NCBI RefSeq assembly: GCF_900101905.1
Contig: NZ_FNAJ01000003.1
Span: 186,001 to 250,000 of the forward strand
Origin: Myxococcus virescens
GTDB taxonomy: Bacteria > Myxococcota > Myxococcia > Myxococcales > Myxococcaceae
Length of the DNA: 64,000 bases
Reading direction: 5' to 3'
Positions within the stretch are counted from its first letter, which is position 1. The number at the start of each line of letters is the position of its first letter. The notes under the pieces were generated by a model. It did no database searches. It had not been told where the DNA came from and saw only the letters and a program-made list of their open reading frames with translations. The translations under genes and the position numbers were made by a program. This document shows positions 1 to 8,492 of the stretch, in pieces.

Positions 1-11
1 GCCATACGCGT

Positions 12-998
12 TCAAGCTCCCTCGCGGTACAGCACCTTCTTCACCGCGGCGATGATCTTCGGTGCGTCCGGCTGGGTCGCGTTCTCCAGGTTCGCTGCAT
101 AGGACATGTTGACGTCCAGGCCCGTGACGCGCTCCACCGGTGCGTCCAGGTCGTCGAACGCCTTCGACTGGATGATATCCACCACGGACGCGCCCACGCC
201 GGCGAGCCCCCAGCCCTCCTCCACGATGACGGCGCGGTTCGTCTTGCGCACGCTCGCCAGGATGGCCTCCTCATCCAGGGGCCGCAGCGTGCGCAGGTCC
301 AGGACCTCCGCGCTGATGCCCTCCTTCGCCAATTCCTCGGCCGCCTGCATGCAGAAGTAATACATGCGGCTCCAGGTGATGATGGTGACGTCGGAGCCCT
401 CGCGCTTCACGTCCGCCTTGCCGAGCGGCACGACGTGCTCGCCTTCCGGCACCTCACCCTTGATGGCGTAGAGCCGCTCGCCCTCGAACATGATCACCGG
501 GTTCTCGTCCCGGATGGCGGCCTTGAGCATGCCCTTGGCATCCGCGGGCGTGGCGGGCGCAATCACCTTCAGGCCCGGGAAGTGCGCGTAGTTGGCCTCC
601 AGCGCCTGGCTGTGCTGGCTGGACAACCGGCCGCCAGCGCCGCCCGGACCGCGGAACACGATGGGGCAGCGCAGCTGGCCACCGGACATGTGCCGCAGCT
701 TGGCCGCGTTGTTGACGATCTGGTCCATCGCGAGAATCGCGAAGTTCCAGGTCATCATCTCCACCACGGGGCGCAAGCCCACCATGGCCGCGCCCACGCT
801 CAGGCCGGTGAAGCCCAGCTCGGCGATGGGCGCGTCGATGATGCGCGCGCTCCCGAACTTGTCCAGCAGTCCCTGCGACACCTTGAAGGCGCCGTTGTAA
901 CGGCCCACTTCCTCGCCAATCAGATAGACGTTGGCGTCGCGTTCCATTTCCTCGGCGAGCGCTTGGTTCAGCGCCTCGCGGTACATCAACTCGGGCAT
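12..998 (-). CDS. pdhB: Pyruvate dehydrogenase E1 component, beta subunit
   Basis: This is the beta half of an alpha2-beta2 type E1, which with the alpha subunit decarboxylates pyruvate on thiamine diphosphate and passes the acetyl group to lipoyl-E2. The 328 residues match the family length. The N-terminal pyrimidine-binding half has the usual IGEEVGRYNGAFKV stretch, followed by APIAELGFTGLSVGAA and the GGRLSSQHSQ segment. The C-terminal transketolase-type half includes DLRTLRPLDEEAI. It lies 53 bases downstream of pdhA on the same strand, so the two are very likely one transcript. The stop codon is only 11 bases from the window edge, so I cannot see whether E2 follows. Assignment to pyruvate rather than a branched-chain 2-oxo acid rests on overall resemblance and is the main uncertainty. 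Confidence 0.93.
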   Translation of the reverse strand: MPELMYREALNQALAEEMERDANVYLIGEEVGRYNGAFKVSQGLLDKFGSARIIDAPIAELGFTGLSVGAAMVGLRPVVEMMTWNFAILAMDQIVNNAAKLRHMSGGQLRCPIVFRGPGGAGGRLSSQHSQALEANYAHFPGLKVIAPATPADAKGMLKAAIRDENPVIMFEGERLYAIKGEVPEGEHVVPLGKADVKREGSDVTIITWSRMYYFCMQAAEELAKEGISAEVLDLRTLRPLDEEAILASVRKTNRAVIVEEGWGLAGVGASVVDIIQSKAFDDLDAPVERVTGLDVNMSYAANLENATQPDAPKIIAAVKKVLYREGA

Positions 999-1051
999 CG
1001 TCGGCTCCGACTCGAACTCGAAAAAGGGTTGGTAGACAGGTCAGCGCGCGC

Positions 1052-2173
1052 CTAGCGGATGAGGCCCGCCTTCTTGTCGGCCGCCTCGGCCTGCTCGCGC
1101 GGCTCCAGGTCCCACGTCACCTTCAGCTCCTGGCCACTGGGGTACGTCGGCCAGTTCACCTTCTTCCCCAGCACGCGCTCGCGGGGGCGCACGTCCTCCT
1201 CGCCCTCCTCCACGATGGTGTCGCGCCACAGCTCGTCCAGGCTGGGCTCGGGCGACTCGTCGGCGAACTTCACCGCCTGGTCCACCTGCGCATTGACCTC
1301 CGCTTCGATGGACTCGAAGACGTCGTCCTGGGCCAGCCCCTGCTTCAGGATGTAGGCGCGCAGCTTCGGAATCGGGTCACCCTTGCGCTCGTCCTCCACC
1401 TCCTGCTTGGTGCGGTAGGTGGCGGGGTCTGCCATCGAGTGGCCGCGGAAGCGGTACGTGTTGGCCTCCAGCAGCACGGGGCCCTTGCCGGCGCGGCAGT
1501 ACTCGGCGGCGTCCTTGACGGCCTCGTACATGGCCAGCACGTCCATGCCGTCCACCGGCTCGCCGCGCATGTCGTAGGCGCTGGCGCGCTTGTAGATCTC
1601 CGGCACCGCCGCGATGCGGGAAATGGCCGTGCCCATCCCGTAGCGGTTGTTCTCGCAGATGTAGATGACCGGGAGCTTCCACTTGGACGCCATGTTGAAC
1701 GTCTCGTGGAGGGCGCCCTGGCTGGCCGCCGCGTCGCCGAAATAGCAGACGGTGACGCGGTCCTCGTTGCGATAACGGCTGGCGAAGGCCATGCCCGCCG
1801 CCAGGGGAATCTGGCCGCCGACGATGCCGTAGCCGCCGTAGAAGTGATGCTCGATGTCGAAGATGTGCATCGAGCCGCCCTTGCCCTTGCTGTAGCCGGT
1901 GTCCCGGCCCATCAGCTCGGCCATGACCATGCCCGCGTCGCTGCCACGGGCCAGCGGCTGGCCGTGGTCACGATACGCACTGAGCATGTAGTCATCCGGT
2001 CGCAGGGCCTCCACCGGCCCCACCGCCACGGCCTCCTGGCCGATGTAGAGGTGGCAGAAACCGGCAATCTTCCCCAGCGTGTACTGCTGACCCGCGCGCT
2101 CCTCGAAGCGACGGATGAGGTACATCTTCCGGTACATGTCCAACAGCAGTTCTTTTGAGTACGGGCTGGCCAC
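1052..2173 (-). CDS. pdhA: Pyruvate dehydrogenase E1 component, alpha subunit
   Basis: This alpha subunit binds the thiamine diphosphate diphosphate group and works with the adjacent beta subunit in the first step of the pyruvate dehydrogenase complex. Visible family features are YRKMYLIRRFEERA near the N terminus, GQEAVAVG, the GGSMHIFD segment, and the cofactor motif beginning GDAAASQG and ending ICENN about 30 residues later. The third motif residue is Ala rather than the commoner Gly. The phosphorylation-loop region reads YRFRGHSMADP. I start it at the GTG at 2173 (373 residues) because GGAGG lies nine bases upstream; a longer frame reaches 2221 but adds only a Pro/Arg-rich leader with no site. 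It is the first gene of the pdhA-pdhB pair. Confidence 0.93.
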   Translation of the reverse strand: MASPYSKELLLDMYRKMYLIRRFEERAGQQYTLGKIAGFCHLYIGQEAVAVGPVEALRPDDYMLSAYRDHGQPLARGSDAGMVMAELMGRDTGYSKGKGGSMHIFDIEHHFYGGYGIVGGQIPLAAGMAFASRYRNEDRVTVCYFGDAAASQGALHETFNMASKWKLPVIYICENNRYGMGTAISRIAAVPEIYKRASAYDMRGEPVDGMDVLAMYEAVKDAAEYCRAGKGPVLLEANTYRFRGHSMADPATYRTKQEVEDERKGDPIPKLRAYILKQGLAQDDVFESIEAEVNAQVDQAVKFADESPEPSLDELWRDTIVEEGEEDVRPRERVLGKKVNWPTYPSGQELKVTWDLEPREQAEAADKKAGLIR

Positions 2174-2233
2174 TGCGGAATGCCTCCATGCTGGCCGCCC
2201 ACGGAACTCCCGGGGCGGCAAACGCCGAGCGAC

Positions 2234-2262
2234 TCAATAGCCGCGCGGCAGTGGGACTTCAA
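2234..2262 (-). promoter_or_regulatory. Candidate sigma-70-type promoter for pdhAB
   Basis: On the minus strand there is TTGAAG (2262-2257), a 17-base spacer and TATTGA (2239-2234), about 60 bases ahead of the pdhA GTG. Both hexamers are imperfect, so this is suggestive only. Confidence 0.3.
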
Positions 2263-2309
2263 AGCCTTTCAAGCCCCGTCCACGCCAGGTCTATTTCAGG
2301 CGCAGTGCG

Positions 2310-3056
2310 TCAGGAACCCAGCGCGAAGTGTGGGACGGAAATGACGCCATCCAGCAACTCCACCGGCCGGCCCGAATGGTCCGTGGCGAGGTGGATGACG
2401 GTGGCCTCTGGAAACTTCCGCCGGTAGTCGTTCGCGTGCGTGGGCTCATTGTCGAATGCAGCAACCACGCTCCCCAGGCGACCCAGCCGCGCGTGCGCCT
2501 CCCGCTTGAAGGCGTCGTCGTCCTCGGCCAGCGTGGGCTTCATCACGAGGAGCACGCGGTCGTCATCCGGCAGCACCAGGCCGTGACGGCGCATGCAGGA
2601 GACGGAGCCTTCCCGCATGGCCTCATGGCGGCCCGTGACGTAGACGAACCTCGCGCCGGTGGCCACCACCTCGTGGGTGAAGCTGGCCGCGCCGTCGATG
2701 GCCTCGTCGTCCACGCAGTAGTCGCTGGTGAAGAAGCGCTCGGCCCAGAAGCGGCGGGCTTCGGCGAAGTGGGACTCCACCAGGGCGTCCTCCAGGCCGC
2801 AGGCGCGCATGGCCTCCTTCATGTCCCAGCCCGTCACCCAGTGGCGCGGCTCGCAGGCGGCAAGCACGGCCAGCGAGCGGGCGACACCATACTCGCGGAG
2901 GATGCGGGCCTGCCGGGGCCGGTTGTCGAACAGGGTCGAGTCCAGGTCGAACGCCAGCACGGCGGAGGAGCCCAGGGAGCGGGCGCGCCCCAGGATGGAA
3001 CGCAGGGTGTCGCGCCAGTCGTCGCGGATGCGCTTCTTGAAGTCGTCGTAAGCCAT
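2310..3056 (-). CDS. HAD-superfamily phosphatase-like protein
   Basis: A 248-residue haloacid-dehalogenase fold protein of unknown substrate. Motif I is FDLDSTLFDN, whose first Asp would form the phospho-aspartyl intermediate and whose second Asp would be the general acid. Motif II is the Thr of YVTGRH, and the C-terminal part has a Lys in VMKPT and an acidic motif in AFDNEP. A long helical cap containing the EPRHWVTGWD stretch sits between motifs I and II. No secretion signal is present, so it should be cytoplasmic. I start at the ATG at 3056, where HAD-like sequence begins; the frame stays open to 3350 but the extra residues look like translated intergenic DNA. The site upstream of this ATG is weak. 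It lies upstream of the pdh pair in the same direction, separated by about 135 bases. Confidence 0.75.
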   Translation of the reverse strand: MAYDDFKKRIRDDWRDTLRSILGRARSLGSSAVLAFDLDSTLFDNRPRQARILREYGVARSLAVLAACEPRHWVTGWDMKEAMRACGLEDALVESHFAEARRFWAERFFTSDYCVDDEAIDGAASFTHEVVATGARFVYVTGRHEAMREGSVSCMRRHGLVLPDDDRVLLVMKPTLAEDDDAFKREAHARLGRLGSVVAAFDNEPTHANDYRRKFPEATVIHLATDHSGRPVELLDGVISVPHFALGS

Positions 3057-3796
3057 GTGCGCGGGGGAGATTACCTGCGCCGGCGGGCCTCGGGGGAATA
3101 AGGTCGCATGCCCGCTGCCGCATTGGGTGCTCCCCAAGCGGGCCTCGCCCACCCAAGCGGAGCGAGTCAAGCACGACGAAGAGCCGACCCCGGCCTGCGC
3201 CCCCTTCGTGGGGGCGCCCGCCCAGGGGGCGAGGAACGCGTCAAGCGGCTTTCGAATCAAGTTCAGTAACGGGGATTTCCTGGGTCTCTTCACTTGGACT
3301 CCCGTCCGCCCGGAGAGACGGCGATCCAGCGAAGGCGTGCTCCCGTTCACCCGATCCTCAAGTCGCTGGCACAGCGCATCGAAGCTGCCCCGTCAATGCC
3401 AAGGGACAGTTCGAAGAGGAATCGGATTCGGAGCCGTCGCGGCAGGACTTCCGCTCCCAGTGTGAGCGGGCCGCACGGCCCAACAAGGCACGGCATTCGC
3501 ATCAACCGTGGGTTCCACTTCAACCGACCTACAAATACACACTGACGTCGTCCCCAATTCGCCTCTCCGGTCAACGCGACACAGCGAATGCGCCACAGGG
3601 CTCCCTGACCTCCGCGTCGAGCCCCGCCTCATCCAGGCAAGGCTTCCGTGCGGCGCCCTTCAGCGACTCGTGACGGCCAGACTCGTCTGACGCGTACGCC
3701 GGGTAGGCGCCTGCCCGCTCAACCCACCCAAAGAATCCCCCAACAAACACCACTCGCAGCCCACCGCACTCATTTCCAAGACAAAGAGCTGACAAC
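3057..3796. other. 740-base stretch without a convincing gene
   Basis: Several short frames cross this region on both strands, but none has a ribosome site, a recognisable family or the codon pattern of the neighbours. It contains a perfect inverted repeat at 3197-3217 (GCGCCCCC, loop TTCGT, GGGGGCGC). The base composition loosens gradually towards the island that begins at 3797. It must contain the promoter for the 3797 gene, but I cannot point to one. It could also hold remnants of an inactivated gene or an island boundary. Confidence 0.5.
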
Positions 3797-6700
3797 GTGA
3801 GCGCAAAACAAAGAAGTACCACCGCACCAAGACACATCCTCCTGGCACTCGCAGGGATATGGTTCACAGCCTGCGGAGACGGTCCTCTCCACGAGGAAGT
3901 TGAACCGGCACCACAATCAACTGCCGCCCCATTGGGACTCACAACAACGAGCACTTGTACGCCTGCCCAAATCGCATGGGACCACAACACGAGCATTCCG
4001 GACGCCCAGAAGGTTTGCGCGGGGGTCTGGGAGTACCAGTCCTACATTCAGCCCTGTTACGCGGATGCCAACTCGAGCGCGTGTCCTGTCATTGGGTACG
4101 AGCAAGGAACGTGCACGTACCACCACACCTGTAGAGACCCGGCATTCGGGATCGAGCGATTCCAAACCATCAACCAGGCTCCAATCATCGAAGGAACCCG
4201 ATACTCCGTCATGGAGTGCATGCCGGGACAAGGCTGCCAGTACTTCGACGAGTACGACTACGACAACCAGGGCGGATGCAGCGCCAGCGTCAACACAGTC
4301 AGGGATTCGCTCCAGGGCGGATGGCACAACACCGTGACGTCGACCTGGAGCGAAGGTGCCATCACTCTCATTGGCGAAGGCAACGTCGCGCGCTTCACCC
4401 AGCAGTGCTACGTCACGCTCTACAACGTCCCGCTCTATCACCAGAGAGCCGAAGCGCCCTGCGAGACCTATACCGCCCAATGCGACGACACCACCAAGCC
4501 CATCCATGGGTTCTGCCGACACGAGAGCCACGGCCCCGCCCCGACGGAAAGCGAATGCGGACTCGCCAACGATGGCGCGACAAACACCTCGCCTCGAGGA
4601 CTCTCGCTGGAGTCCCTCAAGGCGACCCACGACACCGCGGCAGCCATTGCTCTAAGCCCTCACTGCTCGACTTGCGATCACCTTCCAATGCAGGATGACT
4701 CGGACGTAAATGCGAAGTACGCCTGCATCAGGCTGCGACTCAATCGCCTCATGAGGGATACAAAGTCAGACCGAGTGGAACGCAACGTCACCGCCAGCCA
4801 ACTCCGCCGACTCATCGAGATGCGGGGCGATGCGCTGACTGCGGCGAACCTGGCCGATGCCCTCAGTCTCTATCGCAACAGTCGCTTTGGCTCGAACTGT
4901 AACAATGACCTCATGGTTCCCGAGGTGAGTCCGACTTGTGATCCCTCGATTGAGCACGACCGTTCATTCCTTGAAACGGTTTGCCACCCCCTCTCACTGG
5001 ATCACGTCCAGGTCGCAGTCACCCGCCAGTTCTTGGATGAATGCCTCGACTTCATCGAGAATGCACCACTCGACCCGCAGTGCGGACTTCAGCCGTACGC
5101 GCTGCCCTACCGAGATGTCTCGATCTCCCTGCTGAAGAAGGTCTTCGCGGCACCTCACGGTCCCAGCGGCGCGCCCCGGCAGCAAACGCTGGTCAACAAT
5201 CTGGCCGCCCTCGAAAGATGGCGGTACCACTCGCTCCGCGTTCTCCATGCGAGTGATAACTACCTGGAGGCTCCCCCTCAATTCTGGGAAGAATTGAGCG
5301 TGCTGATGAGCGCCTTCTGGAAGGGCGCGTACGACAGCGAGCAGCAAATCGGCACCACACTCTCCCCGGAAGCCCTTGACGATCTCTCCGCGGCCTACAT
5401 GAAAGTGGACCGAGAAGTCCTTCTGAGTGCATTCGCTCCGGAGTCCTACGTCCAATCCGCACTCCTCCTCCCGGTGATGAGCGACGCGTTTCACGGGATG
5501 GTGGATCGGCTCCGGGTCGCAAGCGCGTCCCACGACCTTGCGTGTCGCTATCTCACCTGCGCCAGCGGCCAATTGAGCACCGAGGTGAGCCAGCTCTGGA
5601 ACCTCCTCAGTCTGCTCGACGACGCGGCTGCGCTGCAGAGTGCACTCAACAGCTCGAACAAGGTCCGCAGCGAGTGGCGAGCAGTCTTTCAGGCCATCGT
5701 GAATCAGCATTCACGCCTGGCGGGGGCCATGTCAGACGCCCTGGGACAGTACCCACTGCCCTCTGGCGCTCCCTTGCGAACCTTGAGTCATGAGCAGATA
5801 CCCCAGATTGCATTGGGAGTGTCCCAACTCTTGAGAGAGGCTCACGCCCGGAGCACGAGTTATGAAGCGCATGGCCTGTTCGACTCGCTCCATCGGAACG
5901 TCCTGTCCCGGGGAATGAACACAAGCTCGCTGGAGCAAGAGACGCTCGACGGGGACCTGAACGCGCTCCGTAACAACCTCAGCCAAAGGGTCTCTGAGTA
6001 CACGTCCACCCGGACCGCACTGATTCAAGACCTGCTTGCAAACCTGCAGACCCAGCAGGCCGAGACATCGGGAATGTGGCGAATCACCGCGCTTCACGAG
6101 CGCATGAAGGTTGTGTCGAAAGACCTGGCGGGCCTGCGCAACAACGTAGAGGTCGCCAACGTGCGTCAGGGCGACTTCATGAGCGCTTTCGATGAAGTGG
6201 TCGCGACCACGGATTTGAACCAGCTCATCCATCAAGACACCATCCCCCCTATCATGCTCAGTGCTGGCAATGCGGTCTACGCGGGAGGCAGCCCCGACCC
6301 TGAGACCCGCATCGCTGACATTGCAGCAAGAACGAATGGTTCAACGCCTTGGATGAAGGCCACAGAAGCCGGTGACTTCCTAACGGTCACAGTGACCGGA
6401 CAGTGGTCGCCGACCTGTGCAATCAGTCAGGGAACCCACAGGCTGCCTGGAAGCCCGAACACGACGAAACCCATCCTTGTCACCCGAACAGAACAGGGAC
6501 CCAATGGCTCCCAGACAATCCCTGTTCTCACAGGTCCCGAGGGGTTCCTCGTCAATCTCCAGAACAGCAACTTCCAGGCTGTCTCCAAACAGACCGTAAA
6601 GGAAGACGGCACCTACAGGACGTTCGACAAAACGGCTTCCACCTGCGCGGGCATGGAGGCCTCCTATGGCTCCCCCAGCATTGTCGAAGGTGCATGGGGC

Positions 6701-8395
6701 GCCTCTTTCAAGGCCTACGTCAAGGCCGAAGGGTGCCTGAACTGGGACTGGGGTGAGCGGAGCTCCACAACAGAGGTCGACAACAATGCGAACGGCACAG
6801 AAAGCCGCAGTGTCGCGGCATTCACCACCGGACTCCGCGCAGCCAATACCCCCTTCCCACAACTTCCAGCAGGCAGCCTGCTGCTCGTGGAAGTCGAACG
6901 TCCAACGGCTCCCGCGCAGGCTCTGCGCCGCCACATCCGGAACATCCATCCCGTCCAGGCGCCGCATACATCCATCGCGATCGACCGAGCTTCGGACCTC
7001 TACCTGGTGGTCAATGACAAAACGGGTTGTGGCCCCACGGCAGCCGGCAGCCTGACCGTCAACATCAGCCATTCTCGTCCCCTCGCCGCCAGCATCCAGC
7101 AACTGGGCAGAGCCATGGCAGCCGTGCGGGAAGACCTCCGCAGCAAGTTCCCGGACTACCTGAGGCAGGGAAGACTGCATCCTCAGGATCTATCAGCGCT
7201 GAGGAGTCAAGCGTTCGCCCGGCTCTCTACCGAATGCAATTGCAACGTGAACGACCCTTCGAAGATCCCCACCACCTTCAACGGTTTGTTCTCGGCCTGG
7301 CTGGAGCATGACCTCTCCATCCTCCAGAGACAGGTGGAGATTCTCGCAGTCAGGCGGGAGCAGGACATGTTGGCCCTGGAACTCCGAGCGCTCCGCGACG
7401 AACTGGCCTCCGCCCAGGCCGAATCCCGGTGGGTACGAATGCTCCCACTTTGGAACCTGCGAAACCTGGACGGCGCTCAACTCGATTCGAGAACTCGCGA
7501 AGTGGTGTCCGGCCTCAATCAGTACCTCTACCCCATCATCCACCTACGCTATCCAAGCGTTTTCACCGCTCTTGCGAATGACTCAGCCGCCCGAGCTCGC
7601 CTCATGCATCTGGTCGACATGGACTGGATGGCACCGGCACTGGATCGCGCCGAGTCCATCCTCGACGTCGAGTTTGACATCCGCGACAAGTTCGCATCCG
7701 CGAGGGCAGCGGCAAATCACCTGACTCCGAAGGTCGTCGCACTCAGCTTTCCGCGTCCGGGCGTCCAGGCCGACACGCCTTATCGGAAAGTCAGTGATTC
7801 ACGAGCTGCGCAGGTATGGGACCATCTGCTGACAACCGGCATCGCTCCATTCACGGTGCTCCCCGAAGACTTCTACACGGCCTCCGGCGGACACGCGCAG
7901 TTGTTCTGTATGGAAGGCTCTCCGATCATCCGCGCCATGGGCCTGTTCGCCCGCGTTCATGTGACGGACGGAGTTGTCCTAAGCAGCGCGCTCGCAACAC
8001 GGGCGCTGACTCAATTCGGCTCACAACTCGCATTCCCCACACTCGCGGGCTTGGAGACGTATCAACAGAGCAATGCGGAGTGGCATTTTGGAGGCCTCCC
8101 CGTGACATATGGCACGGCGAGCGATGCACTAGGCACTTTCGAAAAACATGCCCTTCCTGAACGAGTTGGGAATGGCCTATCCCCATTCACCCAGTTCGAT
8201 GTCGATGGAACAGTGCTGTTCGCACCCGTTAGATTGGACGAGCCCCCCCTCATTGACATGATCAGCGAGCTCGTCCTCGTGTTCCAAGTAGAGCCACGGC
8301 AGCTCACCCAACCGATGACGTGGATCCGGACGTGCCACCCGGGAACTGCGCTCACGAGCCAAGGACTGCTGAGCGTCGAATCAGACATGCGGTAA
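3797..8395 (+). CDS. Giant secreted lipoprotein, possible TcA-like partner of the downstream RHS protein
   Basis: A 1532-residue protein I cannot assign to a named family. The N terminus is a lipoprotein signal: charged start, LLALAGIWFTAC, then acidic Gly-Asp-Gly, giving a lipidated Cys26. Residues about 50-450 are rich in cysteines, as expected for an exported disulfide-bonded region. Long helical stretches follow, with likely coiled coils near residues 720-800 and 1170-1215. Between them is a beta-rich segment containing LTVTVTGQWSPTCA. The last 150 residues look like a beta sandwich ending IDMISELVLVFQVEP, which resembles by eye the C terminus of insecticidal TcA subunits where TcB docks; this is a weak match. 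Translation starts at GTG 3797 with a poor site. It is followed by the RHS gene, the usual order of Tc loci. A structural surface lipoprotein unrelated to Tc toxins remains possible. Confidence 0.6.
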   Translation: MSAKQRSTTAPRHILLALAGIWFTACGDGPLHEEVEPAPQSTAAPLGLTTTSTCTPAQIAWDHNTSIPDAQKVCAGVWEYQSYIQPCYADANSSACPVIGYEQGTCTYHHTCRDPAFGIERFQTINQAPIIEGTRYSVMECMPGQGCQYFDEYDYDNQGGCSASVNTVRDSLQGGWHNTVTSTWSEGAITLIGEGNVARFTQQCYVTLYNVPLYHQRAEAPCETYTAQCDDTTKPIHGFCRHESHGPAPTESECGLANDGATNTSPRGLSLESLKATHDTAAAIALSPHCSTCDHLPMQDDSDVNAKYACIRLRLNRLMRDTKSDRVERNVTASQLRRLIEMRGDALTAANLADALSLYRNSRFGSNCNNDLMVPEVSPTCDPSIEHDRSFLETVCHPLSLDHVQVAVTRQFLDECLDFIENAPLDPQCGLQPYALPYRDVSISLLKKVFAAPHGPSGAPRQQTLVNNLAALERWRYHSLRVLHASDNYLEAPPQFWEELSVLMSAFWKGAYDSEQQIGTTLSPEALDDLSAAYMKVDREVLLSAFAPESYVQSALLLPVMSDAFHGMVDRLRVASASHDLACRYLTCASGQLSTEVSQLWNLLSLLDDAAALQSALNSSNKVRSEWRAVFQAIVNQHSRLAGAMSDALGQYPLPSGAPLRTLSHEQIPQIALGVSQLLREAHARSTSYEAHGLFDSLHRNVLSRGMNTSSLEQETLDGDLNALRNNLSQRVSEYTSTRTALIQDLLANLQTQQAETSGMWRITALHERMKVVSKDLAGLRNNVEVANVRQGDFMSAFDEVVATTDLNQLIHQDTIPPIMLSAGNAVYAGGSPDPETRIADIAARTNGSTPWMKATEAGDFLTVTVTGQWSPTCAISQGTHRLPGSPNTTKPILVTRTEQGPNGSQTIPVLTGPEGFLVNLQNSNFQAVSKQTVKEDGTYRTFDKTASTCAGMEASYGSPSIVEGAWGASFKAYVKAEGCLNWDWGERSSTTEVDNNANGTESRSVAAFTTGLRAANTPFPQLPAGSLLLVEVERPTAPAQALRRHIRNIHPVQAPHTSIAIDRASDLYLVVNDKTGCGPTAAGSLTVNISHSRPLAASIQQLGRAMAAVREDLRSKFPDYLRQGRLHPQDLSALRSQAFARLSTECNCNVNDPSKIPTTFNGLFSAWLEHDLSILQRQVEILAVRREQDMLALELRALRDELASAQAESRWVRMLPLWNLRNLDGAQLDSRTREVVSGLNQYLYPIIHLRYPSVFTALANDSAARARLMHLVDMDWMAPALDRAESILDVEFDIRDKFASARAAANHLTPKVVALSFPRPGVQADTPYRKVSDSRAAQVWDHLLTTGIAPFTVLPEDFYTASGGHAQLFCMEGSPIIRAMGLFARVHVTDGVVLSSALATRALTQFGSQLAFPTLAGLETYQQSNAEWHFGGLPVTYGTASDALGTFEKHALPERVGNGLSPFTQFDVDGTVLFAPVRLDEPPLIDMISELVLVFQVEPRQLTQPMTWIRTCHPGTALTSQGLLSVESDMR

Positions 8396-8419
8396 CCAAG
8401 GGCGCTTGGCGTCCATTGT

Positions 8420-8450
8420 GGGGGCGGACAGTTGTCGCATGTCCGCCCCC
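8420..8450 (+). terminator. Strong hairpin between the lipoprotein and RHS genes
   Basis: An 11-base perfect stem (GGGGGCGGACA, 9-base loop, TGTCCGCCCCC) starts 25 bases after the lipoprotein stop and is followed by CTATTTCC, a poor U-tract. Only 42 bases separate it from the RHS start, too few for an independent promoter beyond it. A leaky terminator or a processing/stability hairpin is more likely than a full stop. Confidence 0.6.
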
Positions 8451-8492
8451 CTATTTCCATCTGCAACAATCGATACACATCCGAGGTACTTC

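Noticed and set aside
3571-3996. A 141-codon minus-strand frame at the start of the island
   Set aside because: No family resemblance or site, and it overlaps the signal-peptide region of the lipoprotein on the other strand.
8406-8492. Earlier in-frame start of the RHS gene at 8406
   Set aside because: It would run through the intergenic hairpin and bury the signal peptide; the start at 8493 has both a site and the signal.
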